Of a stretch of 8,508 nt of DNA, positions 1 through 5,052 are shown piece after piece. The notes beneath the pieces were generated by a model, which was given only the letters and a program-made list of their open reading frames with translations, ran no database searches and was not told where the DNA came from. The first letter of the stretch is position 1, and each line of letters begins with the position of its first letter. The stretch is from DATADD01 sp036258675 (GTDB lineage: Bacteria; Actinomycetota; CADDZG01; WHSQ01): NCBI GenBank assembly GCA_036258675.1, contig DATADD010000053.1:1-8508 (forward strand), given 5' to 3'. A program made the position numbers and the translations under genes.

Positions 1-2
1 CC

Positions 3-1577
3 GCGCGCGCCGCGGTGCGCGCCGCGCTGGCGTCCGCCGCCGAGGCGGCTCCTCCGGAGGCGCGGGGCATCCTCGAGGCCCAGGCCCTGCTCGTGGACGA
101 CGACGCGCTCGTGCGCCCGGCGCGCCGTGCCGTCCTCGAGGAGGGCCGGTCCGCGGCGCGCGCCTGGTCCGACGCGTCGAGCGCCGTCGTGCGCGCCTAC
201 GAAGAGCTCGACGACGACTACCAAAGGGCGCGCGGAGCCGACGTCGCCGACGTCTGCCGTCGCGTGCTGCGCGCCCTCGCGGGCGGAGCCGCGGGAGCGG
301 CGGCGGGCGAGGGCATCGTCGTCGCGGAGGAGATCACGCCCGCAGACGCGGCGGCCTTGGAACCCGCGCGCGTGCAGGGGATCGCGGCGGCCCGCGGCGG
401 CCCCACCTCGCACGGCGCCATCGTCGTCCGCGCCCGCGGCATCCCCGCCGTCGTGGGGCTCGGAGACGAGGTGCTGGGCGTGCGCGACGGCGCTGTAGTG
501 GTCGTCGACGGAGACCGCGGCCGCGTGCACGTGAACCCATCCGAGGAGGAGCTGGCCGCGCTTCGCGCGAGGCGAGCGCGCGCCGAGGAGGCGGCGGTGG
601 CGGCGAGGGCGCGGGCGGGGGATGAGGCCGTCACGCGCTCCGGCACGCGCGTGGAGGTCACGGCCAACGTGGGCGCCGACGACGCAGGCGCGGCGCGGGC
701 GGAGGGCGCCGACGGGATCGGCCTGCTCCGGACCGAGCTGCTGTTCCTCGACCGGCGCCACCCCCCGAGCGAGGACGACCAGGCGGCCGCCTACGCGCGC
801 GCGGCCGACGCCATGGAGGGTCGGCCGGTGATCGTGCGCACCCTGGACGCGGGCGCCGACAAGCCGCTCCCGTTCGCGCCGCGCGCCCCCGAGGCCAACC
901 CCTTCCTCGGCGTGCGCGGCCTGCGCCTCGCGCTCGCCGAGCCGGCGCTGCTTGGGGTCCAGCTGCGCGCGGTTCTGCGGGCCGCGCACCGGCGGCCGCT
1001 CAGCGTCATGTTCCCCATGGTGACGACGATCGCGGAGCTGCGCGCGGCCCGGCGTGTGCTCGAGGAGGCGGCCGGGGACCTCGAGCGCCGCGGCGTCGAC
1101 CACGCGAACAGTGTCCCCGTGGGCGTCATGGTCGAGGTCCCCGCGGTCGCCCTGCGCGCGGGCGTCTTCGCGGCGGAGATCGATTTCTTCTCGCTGGGCA
1201 CGAACGACCTCACGCAGTACACGATGGCGGCCGAGCGGGGCAACGACCAGGTCGCATCCCTCGGGGACGCCGTCCATCCTGCGGTGCTCGCGCTCGCCGA
1301 CGCCGTGTGCCGAGCCGCGCGCGCCCACGGCAGATGGGTGGGGGTGTGCGGTGAGGCCGCCGGCGACCCCGCCGGGGCCGCGTTGTTCGTGGGGCTCGGC
1401 GTCACCGAGCTCAGCGTCGCCCCACCCGCGATCGCGGCGGTGAAGGAACGCGTGCGCGCGCTCGACGACGATGCCGCGCGCGCTCTCGCCCGCGCCGCGC
1501 TGGAGTGCGAGGACGCGGCCGCGGTGCGCGCACTCGTGGCCGAGCGATCCGACGGCGGGGACGGGGACGGCGCGTGA
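3..1577 (+). CDS. ptsI: Phosphoenolpyruvate-protein phosphotransferase (PTS enzyme I), 5'-truncated by the window edge
   Basis: Enzyme I takes phosphate from PEP onto a histidine and passes it to HPr, the first step of the cytoplasmic sugar phosphotransferase chain. The frame is open to the window edge, and the family is about 570 residues against 520 from the first possible GTG at 15, so the real start lies upstream and that GTG is probably internal. Numbering from it, the phospho-histidine is H133 in a GGPTSHGAI motif (GG-x-TSH-x-A family pattern). The PEP-binding barrel follows with GIGLLRTELLFLDR, RTLDAGADKPLPF, VMFPMV, GVMVEVPAVAL, LGTNDLTQYTMAAERGND and the catalytic C445 in VGVCGEAAGDP. 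The arginine, glutamate, aspartate and cysteine residues matching E. coli R296, R332, E431, D455, R465 and C502 are all present, so it should be active. Part of the N-terminal HPr-binding helical domain is missing from view. The stop overlaps the pgsA start (GTGA). Confidence 0.96.
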   Translation, partial: ARAAVRAALASAAEAAPPEARGILEAQALLVDDDALVRPARRAVLEEGRSAARAWSDASSAVVRAYEELDDDYQRARGADVADVCRRVLRALAGGAAGAAAGEGIVVAEEITPADAAALEPARVQGIAAARGGPTSHGAIVVRARGIPAVVGLGDEVLGVRDGAVVVVDGDRGRVHVNPSEEELAALRARRARAEEAAVAARARAGDEAVTRSGTRVEVTANVGADDAGAARAEGADGIGLLRTELLFLDRRHPPSEDDQAAAYARAADAMEGRPVIVRTLDAGADKPLPFAPRAPEANPFLGVRGLRLALAEPALLGVQLRAVLRAAHRRPLSVMFPMVTTIAELRAARRVLEEAAGDLERRGVDHANSVPVGVMVEVPAVALRAGVFAAEIDFFSLGTNDLTQYTMAAERGNDQVASLGDAVHPAVLALADAVCRAARAHGRWVGVCGEAAGDPAGAALFVGLGVTELSVAPPAIAAVKERVRALDDDAARALARAALECEDAAAVRALVAERSDGGDGDGA

Positions 1578-2146
1578 GGAGCCGGGACGCGCGTGCGACG
1601 GCGCTGCTGCTGCGCATCACGATGCTGCGCATCGTCCTCGTCCCCGTGGTGATGGGCCTGATCATGCTCGGAGACGACGTTCCCAACGCCTACCCGATCG
1701 CCGCGGCCGTGTTCGTGGTGGCCGCCTTCACGGACTTCGTCGACGGCTACCTCGCGCGCCGGTGGGCTCTGACCACGACCCTGGGCTCGTTCCTCGACAC
1801 GACCGCGGACAAGCTCCTCGTAGTGGGCGCGCTCGTTTCATTGATCGAAGCGCGGAGGGCGTCGGCGTGGGTGGCGGCGGTGATCGTGGGCCGGGAGCTC
1901 GTGATCATGGGGCTTCGAGGCGTCGTCGCGAGCGACGGCGCCGTCATGGTGACGTCGATCTGGGGCAAGCTCAAGGCGAACGCCCAGTTCATCGCGATCA
2001 CGCTCGCGATCCTCCGCCCGGGGCCGCGCCTGGGGCCGCTGTGGGCCGACGAGTGGGCGATGATGGCGGCCGCGGCCATCACGATCATGTCGGCGTGGGA
2101 CTACCTCGCGCGCTGGTCCCCCTCGCTGTCCATGAGGCCCCCGTGA
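1574..2146 (+). CDS. pgsA: CDP-diacylglycerol--glycerol-3-phosphate 3-phosphatidyltransferase (PGP synthase)
   Basis: This is a membrane enzyme of the CDP-alcohol phosphatidyltransferase family. It joins CDP-diacylglycerol and sn-glycerol 3-phosphate to give phosphatidylglycerophosphate, the precursor of phosphatidylglycerol and cardiolipin. The 190-residue length is normal. The family signature DG-x2-AR-x8-G-x3-D-x3-D is complete: D54, D57-G58, A61-R62, G71, D75, D79. An N-terminal hydrophobic helix (about 11-32, with the family-like RITMLRIVLVPV) and further hydrophobic stretches around 41-53, 80-95 and 99-120 fit a multi-pass protein. The IWGKLKANAQFIAI stretch and the C-terminal TIMSAWDYL resemble PgsA rather than the phosphatidylinositol or phosphatidylserine synthases, but the alcohol substrate is inferred. 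The GTG at 1574 is chosen because it overlaps the ptsI stop in a GTGA junction and keeps the N-terminal helix whole. In-frame starts further upstream would lie deep inside ptsI. Confidence 0.9.
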   Translation: MRSRDARATALLLRITMLRIVLVPVVMGLIMLGDDVPNAYPIAAAVFVVAAFTDFVDGYLARRWALTTTLGSFLDTTADKLLVVGALVSLIEARRASAWVAAVIVGRELVIMGLRGVVASDGAVMVTSIWGKLKANAQFIAITLAILRPGPRLGPLWADEWAMMAAAAITIMSAWDYLARWSPSLSMRPP

Positions 2147-3162
2147 GGGCGACGGGCGGGACCGCCTTCGTAACCGGAGGCTCGGGGGTGGTGGGACGGC
2201 CCGTGATCGCGGCGCTGAGAGCCCGCGGCCGTTCCGTGATCGCGCTCGCGCGCTCGGAGGCGGCGCGCCGAACGGTTGCTGGACTCGGCGCGACCGCCGT
2301 GCCCGGCGACATCATGGACGAGAGCGCGCTCGCCGAGGCCATGCGGGGGTCCACGGCCGTGTTCCACGTCGCGGGAGCGAACGCCTTCTGCGTACGCGAT
2401 CCCTCGGACATGTACCGGATCAACGTCCTCGGGGCGCGCAACGTCGTGCGCGCGGCGGCGGGCGCGGGCGTTCCGCTCGTGGTGCACACGTCGTCGGGCG
2501 CCGCGATCGGAGAGAGGCGGGGCAGTGTGGGGACCGAGAACACCCCTCACCGGGGCCACTACCTGTCCCACTACGAACGCTCCAAGCACGAGGCGGAGAT
2601 GACGGTCCTCGCGGAAGCAGACGCGACCGGCGTCGACGTCGTCTGCGTCAATCCGTCGTCGGTGCAGGGGCCCGGGCGCGGGCAGGGCACCGCCCGGCTT
2701 CTGCGCCTGTTCCTCGACGGGAAGCTGCGCGTCTTCGTCGACTCCACCGTGAGCCTCGTCGACATCGATGACTGCGCCCGCGGACACGTCTTGGCCGAGG
2801 AGCACGGCCGCCCGGGCGAGCGCTACATCCTGAGCGGCGCCACGCTGCGGACGGCCGACCTGGTCGCGCTCCTCGGGCGCATCGCCGGGGTGGGCGGCGA
2901 CGTGGCGACGATCCCAGCTCCGGCCGCGCGCGCCGGCGCCGCCCTCGTGGAGCTGTGCGCGCGCGCCGCCCGGCGAGAGCCGCCCGTGTGCCGGGAGACG
3001 ATGAGGGTGCTGCTGCACGGCCACGCATACGACGGCTCTCGCGCCGCGCGCGAGCTCGGTCTCGTCTACACGCCTATCGAGGACACGTTGCGCCGCACGG
3101 CGCAGTGGCTTCTGCAGGAGGGGTTGGTGACGCGCCCGCTGCCCGGGCTGTCTAGTCCCTGA
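2143..3162 (+). CDS. NAD(P)-dependent epimerase/dehydratase (extended SDR, dihydroflavonol reductase-like)
   Basis: The protein has 339 residues. It begins directly with a Rossmann fold whose nucleotide-binding motif TGGSGVVG spans residues 11-18. The active site is visible as the serine pair S117/S118 in HTSSGAA and Y144-x3-K148 in HYERSKHEAE. NPSSVQGPG and the SLVDIDDCARGH stretch are typical of the extended SDRs related to dihydroflavonol 4-reductase, 3-beta-hydroxysteroid dehydrogenase and hopanoid-associated epimerases. The substrate cannot be read from sequence. There are no membrane segments, so it should be cytosolic. The GTG at 2143 overlaps the pgsA TGA in the same GTGA arrangement seen at the ptsI-pgsA junction, and it puts the TGG-x-G-x-x-G motif near the N-terminus as usual. 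A lipid or sugar-nucleotide role would suit its position after pgsA, but that is a guess. Its 3' end runs 11 bases into the convergent small gene. Confidence 0.85.
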   Translation: MRATGGTAFVTGGSGVVGRPVIAALRARGRSVIALARSEAARRTVAGLGATAVPGDIMDESALAEAMRGSTAVFHVAGANAFCVRDPSDMYRINVLGARNVVRAAAGAGVPLVVHTSSGAAIGERRGSVGTENTPHRGHYLSHYERSKHEAEMTVLAEADATGVDVVCVNPSSVQGPGRGQGTARLLRLFLDGKLRVFVDSTVSLVDIDDCARGHVLAEEHGRPGERYILSGATLRTADLVALLGRIAGVGGDVATIPAPAARAGAALVELCARAARREPPVCRETMRVLLHGHAYDGSRAARELGLVYTPIEDTLRRTAQWLLQEGLVTRPLPGLSSP

Positions 3163-3406
3163 TGTGATCCTGCCCCGTGCTGAACCGCCCCGCGCGCTCG
3201 TTGTCGGGGTCGTCGGGGTCGACCTCCTGACCCCGGCTGAAGCGGTCCTCGCCCTCCTTCTCGGGGGTCGGCCCCTCCCGCTCCTGGCCCACCGCGAAAT
3301 CGCCCTCGGCGGTCTCCTCCGGGGTCTCGGGGGTGCGCTCGAGCCCCTCCTCGAAGCCGTGACGGGTCTGCTCCGGCTCCGCGGGGTGCTCCCTGTGATG
3401 GTCCAT
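3152..3406 (-). CDS. Small acidic protein built from 19-residue FxxG[Q/L][E/D] repeats, function unknown
   Basis: This is an 84-residue protein of unknown function. The ATG start (3404-3406 on the minus strand) has a clear ribosome binding site, GGAGG with a 7-base spacer. It contains 26 Asp/Glu against 10 Arg/Lys, no Cys, Trp or Tyr, and almost no aliphatic residues, so it is probably soluble and disordered. Phenylalanines stand at 18, 37, 56 and 75, exactly 19 apart, each followed by x-x-G-[Q/L]-[E/D] (FEEGLE, FAVGQE, FSRGQE, FSTGQD). Prolines recur at 29, 48 and 67 in the same phase. There is no signal peptide or membrane segment. I recall similar FxxGQE-rich small proteins in actinomycete genomes but know of no assigned role. 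It is the last gene of the minus-strand block, 56 bases after the PLP enzyme, and may be co-transcribed with it. Unlike its neighbours it starts with ATG. Confidence 0.8.
   Translation of the reverse strand: MDHHREHPAEPEQTRHGFEEGLERTPETPEETAEGDFAVGQEREGPTPEKEGEDRFSRGQEVDPDDPDNERAGRFSTGQDHIRD
3155..3361 (-). repeat. Protein-level tandem repeat, 19 residues (57 bp), three full units and one partial
   Basis: Units lie at 3305-3361, 3248-3304, 3191-3247 and a 12-residue partial at 3155-3190 (minus strand, residues 16-84 of the small acidic protein). Conserved columns are Phe at 3, Gly at 6, Gln or Leu at 7, Glu or Asp at 8 and Pro at 14 (three full units). All four Phe codons are TTC. The spacing has no insertion or deletion, but the residues between conserved columns have diverged, so this is an old coding repeat under selection rather than a recent DNA duplication. 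Confidence 0.8.
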
Positions 3407-3413
3407 GGCGTTG

Positions 3414-3418
3414 CCTCC
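3414..3418 (-). promoter_or_regulatory. Ribosome binding site of the small acidic repeat gene
   Basis: GGAGG on the minus strand, 7 bases before the ATG at 3406. It fixes the start of this otherwise unrecognised gene and supports it being really translated. Confidence 0.75.
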
Positions 3419-3462
3419 AGTGGTCGGCGCGCCGGGGTGACAAGGGTCCCGAACCCCCAAGG

Positions 3463-4695
3463 CTACCCCCCTCGCTCCCGAGGCCCCGTCGCGTCGAGCG
3501 CGGCCGCGATGTCCGCGGCGAGGTCGCCCGCGTCCTCGAGCCCCACCGAGAGCCGGCAGAAGCCCTCCGAGATGCCCGCGCTCGCGAGCTCCTCGGACGA
3601 CAGCTGCGTGTGGGTGACGCTCGCCGGGTGCACGAGCAGGGAGTGCGTCCCGCCGAGCGACGCGGCCGGCGTGACGACGCGCAGGGCGTCCTGGAAGCGC
3701 GCCGCCCGCTCGCGGCCCCCGGCCACCTCGAAGGCGAGGGTGCCGCCTCCACGCCCGCCCAAGATCCGCTCGGCGAGGCCGTGATGGGGGTCGTCGTCGA
3801 GGGCTGGGTAGAAGACCCGTTCGACATCGCCCCGCTCGCGCAAAGCACACGCCAGCGCGAGGGCGTTCGCGCACGAGCGCTCCACGCGCACGTCGAGGGT
3901 CGACAGACCGCGCAGCGCCAGCCACGCGGTGAAGGGCGACATGGAGGCGCCGAGGTCGCGTCCGAGCAGCTGCATCGAGTGGATCACGTCGCCGGACGAG
4001 CACACGATGCCGCCGAGCAGATCGTGGTGACCCCCGAGGAACTTCGTTGCCGAATGGACGACGACGCTCGCGCCGTGCTCCCCGGGCCGGCATAGCAGCG
4101 GGCTCGCGAACGTGTTGTCGACCACGAGAGGAACGCCCCGGGCGACCGCGAGCTCGCCGATGCGGTCGAGGTCGGCGACCCGTACGCTGGGGTTGGCGAT
4201 CGTCTCGCAGTAGAGGAGACGGGCTCCGCGCAGCGCATCCGAGATGTCGTCGTACGCGTCGAGCGGGAGGAGGTCCGCGTCGATCCCGTAGCGAGGCAGC
4301 CGCTGCGTCAGCAGGGACTGGGTGTTCCCGTAGAGCCCGCCGGCAGCGACGACTCTGTCGCCCGACGCGCACAGGCCCAGGAACACGGCCGCGATCGCCG
4401 CCATCCCGCTGGCGAAGGCCTCCGCGTCCTCGGTCCCCTCGAGGTCGGCGACGGCCGCCTCGAAGGCATCCACGGTCGGGTTCGCCCAGCGCGCGTAGAC
4501 GTATCCCTCGCCGACCTTGACGTGAGACGCGCGCGCGAACGATTCGGAGTCCTCGAACGCGTACGTGGAGGCTGGGACGAGCGGAGGAGACAGCGGCATG
4601 CCCGGTTGCGGCGCGGGCGTCGGCGGGTGAACGACGCGCGTCGCCGGCGCGGCGGCGCGCGCGCCCGAGTTCGTCAGAGGTGGACGACGGGGCAA
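3463..4695 (-). CDS. Trans-sulfuration family PLP-dependent enzyme (cystathionine gamma-synthase/lyase type)
   Basis: This is a fold-type I PLP enzyme of the Cys/Met-metabolism family, which makes or breaks gamma- or beta-bonds to sulfur or oxygen in cystathionine, O-acyl-homoserine or methionine. With the start at 4695 it has 410 residues, slightly above the usual 380-400. Visible residues are Y67 and R69 in YARWANPT (contacts to the neighbouring subunit's PLP phosphate), S96-G97-M98, Y122 (ring stacking), D193 in VVDNTF, the PLP lysine K218 in HSATKFLGGH, SLGGTHSLLVHPA, and the carboxylate-binding R381 in GFCRLSVGLED. The position of the methionine gamma-lyase cysteine (C116 in P. putida) is N124, which argues against that activity. 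Synthase, lyase and sulfhydrylase cannot be separated by eye. No ATG or GTG lies before the conserved N-terminus. TTG at 4695 overlaps the upstream gene by 22 bases; CTG at 4677 is an alternative. Confidence 0.88.
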   Translation of the reverse strand: MPRRPPLTNSGARAAAPATRVVHPPTPAPQPGMPLSPPLVPASTYAFEDSESFARASHVKVGEGYVYARWANPTVDAFEAAVADLEGTEDAEAFASGMAAIAAVFLGLCASGDRVVAAGGLYGNTQSLLTQRLPRYGIDADLLPLDAYDDISDALRGARLLYCETIANPSVRVADLDRIGELAVARGVPLVVDNTFASPLLCRPGEHGASVVVHSATKFLGGHHDLLGGIVCSSGDVIHSMQLLGRDLGASMSPFTAWLALRGLSTLDVRVERSCANALALACALRERGDVERVFYPALDDDPHHGLAERILGGRGGGTLAFEVAGGRERAARFQDALRVVTPAASLGGTHSLLVHPASVTHTQLSSEELASAGISEGFCRLSVGLEDAGDLAADIAAALDATGPRERGG

Positions 4696-4913
4696 GTGAG
4701 CGTGCGCGTGATGCCCTCGACGGCTTGGATCTTAGCCACGACCAGCTTGCCGAGATCGTCCACGTTGCCCGCGCTCGCGCGCACGATCACGTCATAGGGG
4801 CCTGTGACATCTTCAGCGGCGTCGACGCCATCGATGTCGCGCACCTCGGTGGCCACCTGGGCTGCCTTGCCCACTTCGGTCTGGATCAGGATGTAAGCCT
4901 GGACGTCAGCCAC
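4674..4913 (-). CDS. Stand-alone Lrp/AsnC ligand-binding (RAM) domain protein
   Basis: The protein has 79 residues and consists only of the alpha/beta RAM domain that forms the C-terminal half of Lrp/AsnC regulators. The beta-alpha-beta start VQAYILIQTEVGKAAQVATE, the GPYDVIV stretch (38-44) and the closing GITRTLTCPVV are characteristic. There is no helix-turn-helix part and no room for one: the GTG at 4913 has a strong AGGAGG ribosome binding site 6 bases upstream, and the domain begins at residue 4. Lone RAM domains are known in actinomycetes and archaea. They oligomerise and bind amino acids, and may act with full-length Lrp proteins or on enzymes. Here it precedes and overlaps a sulfur amino-acid enzyme, so a link to that pathway is plausible but inferred. 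It is the first gene of the minus-strand block. Confidence 0.88.
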   Translation of the reverse strand: MADVQAYILIQTEVGKAAQVATEVRDIDGVDAAEDVTGPYDVIVRASAGNVDDLGKLVVAKIQAVEGITRTLTCPVVHL

Positions 4914-4919
4914 GCTCCC

Positions 4920-4925
4920 CCTCCT
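4920..4925 (-). promoter_or_regulatory. Ribosome binding site of the RAM-domain gene
   Basis: AGGAGG on the minus strand, 6 bases before the GTG at 4913. It decides the start and shows that the gene is a complete small protein rather than a truncated Lrp regulator. Confidence 0.75.
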
Positions 4926-5035
4926 CGGATCGGCCCGTTGCCGTGGGCGGTGAGCCCGGAGTGTAGCAAGTTGCCTGGAGCGCTCTCCCGGCTGCGGGAT
5001 GGCGCCTGAAGGTAGGCTGACCGGCCGGAGTGATC

Positions 5036-5045
5036 GAGGAGGAGG
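5036..5045 (+). promoter_or_regulatory. Ribosome binding site of pckA
   Basis: A GAGGAGGAGG run ends 7 bases before the GTG at 5053. It selects this start over the in-frame ATG at 4999, which has no purine-rich site before it and would add 18 residues with no family counterpart. Confidence 0.75.
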
Positions 5046-5052
5046 CGCGCGC

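Larger units (their letters stand above)
4914..5052. promoter_or_regulatory. Divergent intergenic region between the RAM-domain gene and pckA
   Basis: These 139 bases must hold the start signals of both flanking units. Each end carries a strong ribosome binding site: AGGAGG at 4920-4925 on the minus strand for the RAM gene, and a GAGGAGGAGG run at 5036-5045 on the plus strand for pckA. Candidate -10 boxes of the TAnnnT type are TACACT (minus strand, 4960-4965) and TAGGCT (plus strand, 5013-5018); neither has a convincing -35 box at 16-18 bases. A perfect 9-base palindrome GCAAGTTGC (4966-4974) sits beside the minus-strand candidate, in one of the less GC-rich parts of the gap. No riboswitch-like structure was recognised. 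Confidence 0.5.

Noticed and set aside
1471..2142. Upstream extension of the SDR frame through pgsA
   Set aside because: The translated extension is Arg/Gly-rich with no domain, overlaps conserved ptsI and pgsA coding, and the Rossmann motif belongs near the N-terminus. The GTG at 2143 is the natural start.
3425..3434. Palindrome CGGCGCGCCG between the PLP enzyme and the small repeat gene
   Set aside because: It is perfectly symmetrical but made only of G and C, so it is expected by chance in DNA of this composition, and it has no second copy nearby to suggest an operator.
3437..3462. Possible terminator after the PLP enzyme (GGGT/ACCC stem on the minus strand)
   Set aside because: Only four base pairs with no T run; too weak to claim separation of the small gene from the upstream unit.
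4999..5052. ATG at 4999 as the pckA start
   Set aside because: It has no ribosome binding site and adds 18 residues foreign to the family; GTG 5053 has a strong AGGAGG at the right spacing.
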